Source: Acinetobacter sp. NIPH 2100 (GTDB lineage: Bacteria; Pseudomonadota; Gammaproteobacteria; Pseudomonadales; Moraxellaceae). Taken from it: DNA of 64,000 bases. Positions 7,715 through 16,122 of the stretch are shown in pieces; within the stretch, counting starts at the first letter, position 1, and every line of letters begins with the position of its first letter. The position numbers and the translations under genes were made by a program. The stretch covers positions 2,040,262 to 2,104,261 of the forward strand of contig NZ_KB850224.1 of NCBI RefSeq assembly GCF_000369805.1, written 5' to 3'. Under the pieces are notes generated by a model. It saw only the letters and a list, made by a program, of their open reading frames with translations. It had not been told where the DNA came from and did no database searches.

Positions 7715-7735
7715 ATTGTTCTTTTAATAAACAAT
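7715..7735 (-). promoter_or_regulatory. 21-bp promoter/operator repeat, copy 2
   Basis: Identical over 21 bases to 4757-4777. On the minus strand it reads ATTGTT-N9-AACAAT, with TTGACT upstream as a possible -35. It lies 18 bp before the ATG of the L,D-transpeptidase gene. Confidence 0.6.
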
Positions 7736-7766
7736 CATATACAGAGCAAGTCAAATGAAAGGCGAT

Positions 7767-7790
7767 AAAAAACCACCCCGAAAGGTGGCT
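7767..7790 (-). terminator. Intrinsic terminator after the tape measure gene
   Basis: CCACC/GGTGG stem with a T-run on the minus strand, 8 bp past the tape measure stop. Same hairpin as at 4871-4893. Confidence 0.85.
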
Positions 7791-7798
7791 TTATCTAA

Positions 7799-10700
7799 TT
7801 AACGATTACGTCGTGCAGTCGTATTCGTTGAAATGGCTCGACTGATAGGTGTGCTTGGATCTTTGATTTGATCACTCACAATCTTCGGAACCTCACGTGG
7901 AAGAGTTCTGTCTAACTCATCCTTAACAATAAGCCGGACAGTATTTTCATCTAATTGCTCTGCTTCAACCGCTACACCTTTCACCTGATTCACAACTTCA
8001 ATCTTGAAATTAATCGTAGGTGTTGAGGATTGAGTTGAAGCTATCGCCTCAGCCTGAGGGCGTGCAGATCTACCCATAGTGAAGTCATACACATCCTCAA
8101 GATTTGATCTATCCTGAACCAGCCCATTCGGAGAGAAATACACTTTTCCATCATGGTATAGATCAGAACCAATAGAGATCTTTGGAGTATCTACAGTCTG
8201 ATTAGCCTTATACAAAATCTTGTCATCTCCTGATTGATTGAAGATATTTGATTTCTTCTGGCTTTCCATAAATGCATTTGAGCTCATCAGTGCACGACCC
8301 ATGACATCATCCGAAGCATTGTTACTGCCTTTGAGGAAGTTTTCAGGGTTCGCACTCTTACGCATACGCTCAACTAGATTTACACCGCCCCAACGTTTAA
8401 TGTCCTCCTGTGACCATACGATCTCACCTTTATGAACAGATCCAGCGACATCGTATTTACGCCCAGGTCCTGTATAACCACCGTCAGCAAAGCCCTGATC
8501 TTTGATTGCACGAATGTTGCCGATAATGCTGGCACCTTGAGCAATGACCTGAGCCATGACGCCAATGTTAGCGGGCCAACCCAAAGCCATCGCTTTCGAT
8601 ATACCCTGTTGAATCGCTATACCCGAAGCGGCAATCGCATAAGCTTTGTCAGCAGCAAACATTACTTTATAGGCTTTGGATTGCTCACCAAACATTGAGC
8701 CGAACATCGATGTTACAGATCCCATCATCTGCTGACCGAGCAGGATCTGAGTATTTAAACGATCTTGCTGATATTGGTCCTCAATCGCCTTAGCATTTTG
8801 AGCATATTCATCAGCTATAATTTTCCGCTGTTCCTGTGCAGCCTGCATGATTGCCGTTTTCTGATCCTCAAATGCTTGCTGACTAATTAGCTGCTGATCC
8901 ATCTGAGCTTTAATCGCATCCAAACCGCCTTGCTCGTTGTAATCAACTGCAGCTGATTTGCTATCAAATAGATCCTGAGCAGCACCTAAACGACTGAAAC
9001 GCTCCTGAGATTGTTGATAGAAATCGCTGGTACCATTCATATCAGCTTGAATACCACCCCAGTTCTGAACTACACCAATGATTTTGTCGCGGATCTCCTG
9101 TTCCTGAGCGGCTTTAGAGAACATCATCATTTTTTTGCGCTCATCATTACTGAGCTTGGTATTCTTCTGGATCTCCTCTCGTTCAAGCCGATATCGTTCT
9201 TGCATAGCCTCAGTTTCTGACAACAAGGCTAATTTAGCTTGGAACAAGCGCTGCTCTTGTGCCAACTTCAACAATCCCAACTCTTGCTGATATTGTTGTT
9301 CCAGTAATTCAACAGTCTGTTTCAGCTCAGCTTTGCTTAATTCAATGTCATGGGTGGCATTGAACTTTTTGCGGGCAAAGCTTTCGTTTAATAGCTGCTC
9401 CTCAGTTTTTTGAAAATCCTTATAATCATCAAGTTTAGTGCGTAAAGCCTGTTGAGCGATTGCTATATCATTGTCCGCTCGACGTTGTAATTCAGCTTTG
9501 ATCTCAGTTGAACGTTCTGGAGTGAACCCAGCTTTATCAACATCCTCTAGTCGAACAGTTAAGTTATTCTTGATTCGCTGAACTTCATTGGCCACTTCAT
9601 TTTCTAATGAGCGTTGAGCATCTAGTTGACGGTCAAGCTGTGATTGAATATCAACTCCTGCCTTATCACTCCCATTACTTGAGCCACCTTTCACCTTACT
9701 TTGCATGCTTGGCGATTGATGTAGAAGTTTTAGAACGACACCATCCTCAAAAGTTACCGTGCTGTAATACCCTCCACCTTTGGGATCATAAGCCGTTTTG
9801 ACATCCTTCACTGCCACGTTGGTTGTGATTGGTGTCCCAACTGGCATTGCAAAATCAATTCCCTTATGAAAAGAAGAAGCCCCTTTAGTTGGGGCTTTTC
9901 GTGGTCCATAATCTGAGCTGACTTTATATGAAGATAGTGGTTTATCTGCTGCTTTTAATCGGGCTAGATGTTCATTACTGACTTTTTGACCTGACATCGA
10001 ACCACCATACCGAACATCAAGATGTGCTCCTGTTCCAATACCTGAATTCCCAGAAACACCGACTAATCGCTTGGTAAGAGATTCCTGTTGTTTTAGCTCC
10101 TTATTTTGCTGGCGTAATGATTCAGTTCTTTTGTCTGTTATAGACTTGATTGAATCCTCTGCTTTCCACGTCTTTACTTGAGTGTTAAGGGCTTCTTTAT
10201 CAATCTCCTTAAGTCCTTTAGAAATTGACTCTTTATAAAGTTTCAGTAAATCATTTGCTTTAGATTCACTAAAACCTTTCTTCATCAATGATTCGATAAA
10301 TTGCACATCCCACAATTTATCGTCATACATTTTTCTAAGAGATTGAACAGCTTCATCCGCAGCTTTCTTGGTTTCATTGATCGCATTGGTATGTTTCTGC
10401 TGCTCAATTGCAGCATTTTGAGCCTTGTTTCCTGTCAACTGGACTTCTATACCAAATAATTTGACTGCCGTTTTGGTTTTGTCGGCTACCTCATAGGCCT
10501 CATTATATTTGTCTATCTGCTCTTTAAGAGCATCTCTTAATGTAGGCGGCAATTTCACAGCTGCTAATTGCTCTACAGCCTCTTTATAGCTGATGGTACC
10601 TAAACGTGCCTGATTAGAGATCCGAGTAACTTCTACATTTCCTTGGGCGTAATTCTGTATCTCAATTAAAGCAGATCCAACACCTTGTTCAGTTTTCTTT

Positions 10701-12292
10701 AACTCATCACTCTGTGCTTTAAAAGCGGTTGTTAAGTCATCAATGGCTTTGGTTTTTGCAGCACCTTGTAAGCTTTTGAGTTCTTCGGTAGTTCTGTTGG
10801 CAACCTCAGCCTGCTCAGCAAGTATTTTATTTGCCTCATCCGCTTTATTCTTGAAATACGAATAAGCAGCTGTTAATCCAGCAACACCTAAAGTGATCGC
10901 ACCAATTGGTCCACCAATCAAAGCAAATGCACCACTTGCCAACTTACCAACGCTCATCGATGTCGCAGCAAGTCTCCCTTGTGCTGCTGTTTGTGCATTC
11001 GTAGCCGCGGTTACAGCAGCTTGTGCTTGGGCATATCGAGTTGCAGCTGCTGTTGCACCATACTTGGCTTGCGTTGCTGCATTCGTCGCTTGTACGTTCG
11101 CTAAATGTGCTTTAGCTGCATTTACTGTTGCAGTAGCTTCGGCTAATTGTGCTTGGGCATTGGTTATTGAGGCTTGTCGATTTGCGAGTGTAGATATCAT
11201 ACCGCTATCAGTCGCAATGGTTTTTGCAATAATTGTCTTGGTTAAATAGGCAAGACCACCCGCCATTGCCGCATTCATAACAATATCGATATTCTCGGCA
11301 AATACACCCAACACACCTGCAGCATTATTCGTTACACCCATTGCCATGTTCATTTCACCAACATACTTGGTTACGGCATTTGAGAGTGTGGTGAGACCAT
11401 CAGCAAGGCTGTTTTCCATTGCATCTGCAAGATCTTTATTTGAGTCTCTGGTCGCTTTTAGCGTCTTGATGAGATCTTCTAAAGAAATCTTACCTGTTGC
11501 ACCAAGTTGGCGAATTTCAACTTCTGACTTCCCTGTAGTTTTAGCCATATCCGCAATGACATTATCCGCAGCAGATACAATTGAAATCCATGCGTCTGCA
11601 TCAATTTTGCCTTTGGCCATAGATTTAGAAAATGCATCAATTGCTGATTGAGCTTGATCAGCACGTGCGGCATTGGCAACGAATGAAAAAGAAAGTGAAT
11701 CTGAAACATCAAGTGTATCTTTGGTTTGATAACCTAAGGCCTTCATACCACCAGCAAGCCCGAGATAAACTTCTTGTGCTTCATTCAAAGCGCGATAAGT
11801 ACTTTTTGTTGATTCGAATAAACGCCCTTGTACAAGGTCATATTCTTCAGCACTATCGGTTGCATTACGAATACGAGCCGCCATTTGTGTGAAGCCATCA
11901 GCTCTTGAAACTGCATCACTCACAGCCACCATCCCAAGCATAAAAACGGCTAATGATTTGATCGAATTCCCATAGGAATCAATTGCTTTTTCCTGCTTTT
12001 CGAATTCTTGTGAGGTGTTTTTAATTTCCTGTGAGAATTTCTGATTTTGTTGAGTCGCTTGTTTAGTAACTTCAACCGATTTTTGGACTGTTGAATTTGC
12101 ATTGTTAACATTGGTATTAAAGTTTTGAACAATGTTATTGGTTACAGAAAACTGTTTACCCATATTCTTAGAAGATTGTGATGCAGAATCACCGCTTTCC
12201 GTGATTTTCGACATTTCTTCTGCCAGAGCTTTTGCATTACGTTCAGCATTTTTTGAGTCAATCACAATAACTAAGCGTGATTCTTGGGTCAT
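7799..12292 (-). CDS. Tail tape measure protein with M23-like peptidase domain
   Basis: 1,497 aa, the longest gene here. The N-terminal part has the tape-measure domain ('SLSFSFVANAARADQAQSAIDAFSKSM', 'VEIRQLGATGKISLEDLIKTL'). An Ala-rich coiled coil follows at about 370-430, then hydrophobic helices (AFALIGGPIGAITLGVAGL). An M23/LytM-like domain lies at about 780-865: 'SSDYGPRK', 'FHKGIDFAMPVGTPI' and 'LKLLHQSPSM'. Long Gln/Glu-rich coiled coils run to about 1,180, and a second hydrophobic stretch lies at about 1,230-1,260. It sets tail length and probably crosses the envelope at DNA entry. The usual terminal H-x-H of M23 appears as LHQSP, so activity is uncertain. Confidence 0.93.
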   Translation of the reverse strand: MTQESRLVIVIDSKNAERNAKALAEEMSKITESGDSASQSSKNMGKQFSVTNNIVQNFNTNVNNANSTVQKSVEVTKQATQQNQKFSQEIKNTSQEFEKQEKAIDSYGNSIKSLAVFMLGMVAVSDAVSRADGFTQMAARIRNATDSAEEYDLVQGRLFESTKSTYRALNEAQEVYLGLAGGMKALGYQTKDTLDVSDSLSFSFVANAARADQAQSAIDAFSKSMAKGKIDADAWISIVSAADNVIADMAKTTGKSEVEIRQLGATGKISLEDLIKTLKATRDSNKDLADAMENSLADGLTTLSNAVTKYVGEMNMAMGVTNNAAGVLGVFAENIDIVMNAAMAGGLAYLTKTIIAKTIATDSGMISTLANRQASITNAQAQLAEATATVNAAKAHLANVQATNAATQAKYGATAAATRYAQAQAAVTAATNAQTAAQGRLAATSMSVGKLASGAFALIGGPIGAITLGVAGLTAAYSYFKNKADEANKILAEQAEVANRTTEELKSLQGAAKTKAIDDLTTAFKAQSDELKKTEQGVGSALIEIQNYAQGNVEVTRISNQARLGTISYKEAVEQLAAVKLPPTLRDALKEQIDKYNEAYEVADKTKTAVKLFGIEVQLTGNKAQNAAIEQQKHTNAINETKKAADEAVQSLRKMYDDKLWDVQFIESLMKKGFSESKANDLLKLYKESISKGLKEIDKEALNTQVKTWKAEDSIKSITDKRTESLRQQNKELKQQESLTKRLVGVSGNSGIGTGAHLDVRYGGSMSGQKVSNEHLARLKAADKPLSSYKVSSDYGPRKAPTKGASSFHKGIDFAMPVGTPITTNVAVKDVKTAYDPKGGGYYSTVTFEDGVVLKLLHQSPSMQSKVKGGSSNGSDKAGVDIQSQLDRQLDAQRSLENEVANEVQRIKNNLTVRLEDVDKAGFTPERSTEIKAELQRRADNDIAIAQQALRTKLDDYKDFQKTEEQLLNESFARKKFNATHDIELSKAELKQTVELLEQQYQQELGLLKLAQEQRLFQAKLALLSETEAMQERYRLEREEIQKNTKLSNDERKKMMMFSKAAQEQEIRDKIIGVVQNWGGIQADMNGTSDFYQQSQERFSRLGAAQDLFDSKSAAVDYNEQGGLDAIKAQMDQQLISQQAFEDQKTAIMQAAQEQRKIIADEYAQNAKAIEDQYQQDRLNTQILLGQQMMGSVTSMFGSMFGEQSKAYKVMFAADKAYAIAASGIAIQQGISKAMALGWPANIGVMAQVIAQGASIIGNIRAIKDQGFADGGYTGPGRKYDVAGSVHKGEIVWSQEDIKRWGGVNLVERMRKSANPENFLKGSNNASDDVMGRALMSSNAFMESQKKSNIFNQSGDDKILYKANQTVDTPKISIGSDLYHDGKVYFSPNGLVQDRSNLEDVYDFTMGRSARPQAEAIASTQSSTPTINFKIEVVNQVKGVAVEAEQLDENTVRLIVKDELDRTLPREVPKIVSDQIKDPSTPISRAISTNTTARRNR

Positions 12293-12312
12293 ATCGACTT
12301 TCCTTCAGACAT

Positions 12313-12337
12313 AAAAAAACCGCCTTTCGGCGGTTTT
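12313..12337 (-). terminator. Intrinsic terminator
   Basis: ACCGCC/GGCGGT stem with a seven-base T-run on the minus strand, between the lipoprotein gene and the tape measure gene. Confidence 0.8.
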
Positions 12338-12341
12338 AAAG

Positions 12342-12375
12342 TTAGTTTTTAGCTCTTTAAAAAGCTAAAAACTAA
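12342..12375 (-). repeat. Perfect 13-bp inverted repeat overlapping a stop codon
   Basis: TTAGTTTTTAGCT and its complement are separated by 8 bp. The right arm holds the stop codon of the lipoprotein gene. It stands next to the terminator at 12313-12337, so two hairpins occur in tandem here. Confidence 0.7.
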
Positions 12376-13046
12376 TCAACTTTATTAAAGTTTTTCAAAA
12401 CTTTATAAGTAATATTTTGGTTGTTTGCATCAACTATTTCAAGCAATGCACCTTTATAACCTATTTGCTTTGATTCATTTAAATCATATTCGACATCATT
12501 ATTAAAAGCTGGACGAGCCATATTGCTCGAAAACTCTCTGTAACCAATATTTATTTTATTCCCAACCTTTCCACTATAGATTAATGTTTGTTGAAATGAG
12601 TTGTCAGCGGCTATACCGATTTTAGAAAGCTTTGCTTCATGTTCATCAGTACAAGCTTTAGCATTAAAAACGGTTATTACACATATTTCATTCTTATCAT
12701 CCAACATCACAGCTCTAAATGGGTCTACTATAAAATTCTTTTGCACATTCCCACCATTAGGAATCATATTTATAGCTTGAAAATACTGACCTTTTTTATC
12801 ATCACCAGTTTTTAAGTAATATCCTGAATTAAAAGTATAACCACTATGTTTTACTGCTTTTGGTACGTATAACGCCTCGCGATCTATGAAAATCCCTTGC
12901 TCAAGCATTTTGTCTCCGACAAATACTTGATTGACAGAACCTAAAGGTGGTTTGCTTATATTCTGTGGTACTGCTTGATAGTTATATTTTGGAGTTGCAC
13001 ATCCAACCAAACCTAAAACTAATCCAATTAATAGAATTTTCTTCAT
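12372..13046 (-). CDS. Prophage lipoprotein, unknown function
   Basis: 224 aa from the ATG at 13046, preceded by GGGG. An in-frame ATG at 13100 would add 18 residues before the signal peptide and is unlikely. MKKILLIGLVLGLVGCATPK is a classic lipoprotein signal with lipobox LVGC. The mature part is beta-rich with Cys in 'EICVITVFNAKACTDEHEAK'. No family recognised. It interrupts the conserved tail order chaperone G/T to tape measure, and is bracketed by its own terminators. That is the typical layout of a moron expressed by the lysogen; surface alteration or superinfection exclusion is an inference. Confidence 0.7.
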   Translation of the reverse strand: MKKILLIGLVLGLVGCATPKYNYQAVPQNISKPPLGSVNQVFVGDKMLEQGIFIDREALYVPKAVKHSGYTFNSGYYLKTGDDKKGQYFQAINMIPNGGNVQKNFIVDPFRAVMLDDKNEICVITVFNAKACTDEHEAKLSKIGIAADNSFQQTLIYSGKVGNKINIGYREFSSNMARPAFNNDVEYDLNESKQIGYKGALLEIVDANNQNITYKVLKNFNKVD

Positions 13047-13101
13047 AAAAATTACCCCGATAATTAGTGATAATTTAGCAAATGGTTGAAATGAAGTCAT
13101 T

Positions 13102-13123
13102 AAAAAGCCACTCTAAGGTGGCA
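13102..13123 (-). terminator. Intrinsic terminator after the 37-aa membrane peptide
   Basis: GCCAC/GTGGC stem with a T-run on the minus strand, 22 bp past the stop at 13145. Confidence 0.65.
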
Positions 13124-13144
13124 ATTAAGAACTGATCATTAGAG

Positions 13145-13258
13145 TTAAGGATTGATAAAATAGAAATACAAAATAAGCGTGGCTAGCAGAAGGCTCGCAA
13201 GCGTTAAATAAAATCCCACGGTATTAAAGCTTTTCAAAAATTTTATCATATTCATCAT
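13145..13258 (-). CDS. 37-aa single-span membrane peptide
   Basis: A short frame from ATG at 13258 with AAGGGG upstream. The product begins MMNMIKFLKSFNTVG and continues with a hydrophobic span of about 20 residues (FYLTLASLLLATLILYFYF) before ending INP. A Lys-containing N-terminus followed by one span suggests an N-in orientation. It sits between the GT chaperone stop and the lipoprotein gene, with its own terminator. No known family. It could be a moron or a small regulator of the neighbouring lipoprotein; it could also be an untranslated frame. Confidence 0.5.
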   Translation of the reverse strand: MMNMIKFLKSFNTVGFYLTLASLLLATLILYFYFINP

Positions 13259-13324
13259 TTCCAACCCCTTGAAAAATTGCTTTAAAGTATAATGAAAATT
13301 TCACATTTTTACCAAATGGTAAAT

Positions 13325-13654
13325 TTATTTACTCATTCTTGGGCTTGCTCTTTTATAAGCTTCTGCAAGAAACAAATCGTCTAAAGCAAAGATGCAATCA
13401 TTAAAGATATGTGGACCAACAGGCAGATCATTATGTTCGGCATAAACGTTAATCGCTTGCTGGTCTATCGATAGTGGCAAGCCCTGCTCATAACGTCTGG
13501 ATCTGGCAATCGTTCTGAATGCTAGCAATATTGATTCAGCAGCATAGGATGATTCTGGTGGTTTAGGAATATGACCACCTAAGAATTTGATCTGTTCGAT
13601 TTCGTGCGGCGTTTTTGTCGCATAGGTTTTTTGGTATTTGTAGAGCTCAATGAC
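13325..13654 (-). CDS. Tail assembly chaperone T extension, made by -1 frameshift (GT fusion)
   Basis: Open in the -1 frame relative to the upstream chaperone gene and without a good start of its own. Shifting at GGGAAAG (13654-13660) joins 147 residues of the G-like protein to 109 residues beginning VIELYKYQKTYATKTPHEIE and ending YKRASPRMSK, giving a 256-aa fusion. In lambda the G and GT products bind the tape measure protein and recruit tail tube subunits; the T part contacts the tube protein. The order tube, G, GT, tape measure is kept here, with a lipoprotein gene and a small peptide inserted before the tape measure gene. Confidence 0.88.
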   Translation of the reverse strand, partial: VIELYKYQKTYATKTPHEIEQIKFLGGHIPKPPESSYAAESILLAFRTIARSRRYEQGLPLSIDQQAINVYAEHNDLPVGPHIFNDCIFALDDLFLAEAYKRASPRMSK

Positions 13655-14094
13655 TTTCCCAGAATTACGGCCTTATCCATATCAGCATCTTCTTGGATCT
13701 TTTGAGCTTCAGTTTTAATGAATAGCCAGAGGGAAATGCCGATGTCACCAAGATTAAATAGCTTTGATGCATTCCCGGCTGTATAAGGCATATCAGTCTC
13801 TGCGGTTTTACCGTCAACCACCTCAGCAAATACCACGCCCTTCCAGTCCTCAATCAGATGTGCTGCGCAAGCATCCATTAACAACTCATGATAGAGCTTG
13901 TCTGTTGGATCTGTAGCCATTACGTCATAGCCTTTTGATGTGATCTGATTCCCAGCCCGCTCCATGGCTACTTGAAAGGGTTTATAAGCAATTCCACGAA
14001 TCTTAAACTCTGCCTGAACTTCACCTGCAGCATTCTTGAACTGACACCATTTAGAAACTTCTGAACTTTTTACGATACCGACTTTTAACGCCAT
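13579..14094 (-). CDS. Tail assembly chaperone (lambda G-like)
   Basis: 171 aa when translated without frameshift. The body ('AEFKIRGIAYKPFQVAMERAG', 'YHELLMDACAAHLIEDWKGV', 'ASKLFNLGDIGISLWLFIKTEAQKI') fits the G-like tail chaperones. The last 24 residues after the slippery site are Lys/Arg/Ser-rich, the usual look of an out-of-frame tail that matters little. It keeps the tape measure protein extended until tube assembly. The gene starts 71 bp after the tail tube gene, with a terminator hairpin between them that probably tempers expression. Confidence 0.85.
   Translation of the reverse strand: MALKVGIVKSSEVSKWCQFKNAAGEVQAEFKIRGIAYKPFQVAMERAGNQITSKGYDVMATDPTDKLYHELLMDACAAHLIEDWKGVVFAEVVDGKTAETDMPYTAGNASKLFNLGDIGISLWLFIKTEAQKIQEDADMDKAVILGKSLSSTNTKKPMRQKRRTKSNRSNS
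13654..13660 (-). promoter_or_regulatory. -1 ribosomal frameshift site GGGAAAG
   Basis: On the minus strand the G-frame codons read CTG GGA AAG, that is G-GGA-AAG, which is the same heptamer as lambda G/GT. The -1 frame after it is open for 109 codons to the stop at 13325. Confidence 0.9.
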
Positions 14095-14118
14095 GACGAC
14101 CTCTATAATTTAAGCAAT

Positions 14119-14150
14119 AAAAAAGCCTATGGCATGCCATAGGCTTTATA
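14119..14150 (-). terminator. Intrinsic terminator after the tail tube gene
   Basis: A fully symmetric AAAGCCTATGGC/GCCATAGGCTTT stem with TTTTTT on the minus strand. Confidence 0.85.
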
Positions 14151-14165
14151 TTTGGATTTTTTGAA

Positions 14166-15083
14166 TTACACCAACGCACGTACAATGGTTGGACTTGTGC
14201 GCACCTGAGCAAAGTTAATATCAACGGTGATGATGTTATCACCACCGCCGTCTGGATGATTTGCCTCCATGACTTCCAATTGTGGGAAATTCAGTGAGTA
14301 TTTGCTGCCCTTGCTATCAGTAATATCAAATCCCAAGGTAAACACATCACGGGTTTTGATTGCATCAATCCATGCTGCAGAGGTTGCCGAGAACATGAAT
14401 GAAGCATTTACCTCAATATCCATCATTTTCTCTAAATAAAACTCTGGCGTGTATTTACCTGAACCGATACAGCGAATGGCTTCAAGATTATTGTTGAATG
14501 AAAGCGTGAGTGATTGTAGACATGCTTTACCTTGAATCGACTGACCATTAATCAGTAACTTTTCAACATTTGGCATGCTGACTACTGGACGGCTTGATGC
14601 TGCAACTGGATTTACCACTGGATTTACTTGCTGACGGGTAAATGAACTACCAACCAGACCAAAGTTACCGGTGATCTTGCCTGTGGTCTGAATGGTAATT
14701 TCGCCTGTATTAACCTGTACACCGCGATAGATAAAGACCTGACCAACATCCTCAAATACTTTTACTAACGTTAGAGATTTACGAACACCACCACCGAAAC
14801 TAATTGCATTTGCAGCCCAGTTATTGAAAGCCAAAACACTCAAGAATAAGTCAAAGGTACCTAGTGATAATTCAAACTCTAATTGTCCAGTAACCTCGGC
14901 TTCTGTTACCGAAGCACCTTGACGGAAGCGAGAATCTACAACCTCATTGCTTTGTTCGGTAGATACGTTTTCTGACAAACCATCCGACACACGGCGAATG
15001 GTGTACCAGACTGGATTTGCTGGAGTTGTACCAAGTACTGCTTCTTCACAAGCATATAATCGGATTTTTGCGCCTGAACTCAT
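14166..15083 (-). CDS. Major tail tube protein
   Basis: 305 aa. Begins MSSGAKIRLYACEEAVLGTTP and shows features of the long-tailed phage tube family: 'VSDGLSENVSTEQSNEVVDSR', 'VTGQLEFELSLGTFDLFL', 'ITGNFGLVGSSF' and a C-terminal 'SASFMFSATSAAWIDAIKT'-type segment. Polymerises into the tail tube. It is upstream of the G/GT chaperones and followed by a strong terminator, which suits a highly expressed structural gene at the 5' side of the tail operon. Confidence 0.85.
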   Translation of the reverse strand: MSSGAKIRLYACEEAVLGTTPANPVWYTIRRVSDGLSENVSTEQSNEVVDSRFRQGASVTEAEVTGQLEFELSLGTFDLFLSVLAFNNWAANAISFGGGVRKSLTLVKVFEDVGQVFIYRGVQVNTGEITIQTTGKITGNFGLVGSSFTRQQVNPVVNPVAASSRPVVSMPNVEKLLINGQSIQGKACLQSLTLSFNNNLEAIRCIGSGKYTPEFYLEKMMDIEVNASFMFSATSAAWIDAIKTRDVFTLGFDITDSKGSKYSLNFPQLEVMEANHPDGGGDNIITVDINFAQVRTSPTIVRALV

Positions 15084-15108
15084 TTATTGTTCTCCAAGAT
15101 TTAGGCAT

Positions 15109-15132
15109 TAAAAAACCCGCTGATTAAGCGGG
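15109..15132 (-). terminator. Intrinsic terminator
   Basis: CCCGC/GCGGG stem with a T-run on the minus strand, just past the stop of the tail fibre-like gene. Confidence 0.8.
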
Positions 15133-15135
15133 CCA

Positions 15136-16122
15136 TTAAATTGATTCTTCATTGATTTCGGGCGGTTCAACACCAGACACTGCTGCAGCTACTGCCTGTG
15201 CCAGATTTGTCGGTTGAAAATCAATAGGTGTTTCAGAAATATGTTCTTCCATTTCATTGATTAAATGCTCTGGAATAGGCTCCTCATGTAGGCGGATATC
15301 GATCCAGCGACCTTCTGGAATGTCAATCGGATTGTCCAGATCAGCAACAACTGCAGCAAGTTCAAAATCAAACTTGCGCTTATAGGTTTTAATAGAAATA
15401 TCACCGCTTTCCAGTGTGTCAAAGACAACAGCAATAACTGTATTTCCATTCGCATCTTTTGGTACTTCGATATACCAACCCACTTGTGCAAAACCTAGTG
15501 AGCCTTTAAGCAGATAATCACCTGCATCAATTTTCTGAAACTCAATTGGCTGATCTTCAGCATCATCATTCAGCTCAATAAAGTCTCTATATAATTTAAC
15601 TACTGGCGATGCTGCCTTAATAAAACCGTTCGCATCAACTACGGTATTCCTTGAACAATAGATTTTTGACCAAGTGTCCCACACGTTGTTGTTTTTTACT
15701 CTAATTTGAGGATTATAAGACTGAATCGGATTCCAAAATTGAACACAATAATTTCCAGATACTGCCGCCAAATTTATTCCTACCCCCTGATTAGACCCAA
15801 CTACGCCTGGAGAGACTGAGTCGATCCACTCTGAAGGTGTTGCAAACATACAATTCACCTTTTTGTCATTTGCTTCTCTTGAGCCGGCGGCTCCCAATAG
15901 AGAAGCAACACCCCACCCAAATGCCCCAACTTGCATTACATTCCCAGCTTGTTCACCAACAGCTTTAGTAGCAGCATCTCTTAATCCCTGAACTTGAGTC
16001 CAATCAGGCGTTAAGTTTGGAATACCTGATGCAAAAGGCAACATAAATTGACGCTTACCTTGTGCATAATTAAAGGGATAAGGTCGATGATCCCAATTAA
16101 ATTTAAAAACAAGATTGGCCAT
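15136..16122 (-). CDS. Tail fibre-like protein (Acinetobacter phage type)
   Basis: 328 aa. The middle section 'QFWNPIQSYNPQIRVKNNNVWDTWSKIY' resembles pyocin-knob repeats of tail fibres. The C-terminal part ('DFIELNDDAEDQPIEFQKI', 'GDYLLKGSLGFAQVGWYIEVPK') recalls a module common in Acinetobacter phage tail proteins. It is coupled by a 1-bp overlap to the small gene at 16122-16475, which may supply its attachment domain. Its place between tail terminator and tail tube genes is unusual compared with lambda, where fibre genes lie after J. Confidence 0.7.
   Translation of the reverse strand: MANLVFKFNWDHRPYPFNYAQGKRQFMLPFASGIPNLTPDWTQVQGLRDAATKAVGEQAGNVMQVGAFGWGVASLLGAAGSREANDKKVNCMFATPSEWIDSVSPGVVGSNQGVGINLAAVSGNYCVQFWNPIQSYNPQIRVKNNNVWDTWSKIYCSRNTVVDANGFIKAASPVVKLYRDFIELNDDAEDQPIEFQKIDAGDYLLKGSLGFAQVGWYIEVPKDANGNTVIAVVFDTLESGDISIKTYKRKFDFELAAVVADLDNPIDIPEGRWIDIRLHEEPIPEHLINEMEEHISETPIDFQPTNLAQAVAAAVSGVEPPEINEESI

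Noticed and set aside
10893..11249. 118-codon plus-strand ORF rich in Ala
   Set aside because: Lies wholly inside the tape measure gene opposite its Ala-rich coiled coil; compositional shadow with no ribosome site.
13618..13640. Second possible slippery stretch (six A) in the tail chaperone gene
   Set aside because: Frame is C-AAA-AAA, a poorer heptamer; the GGGAAAG site upstream gives a longer, family-like T start.
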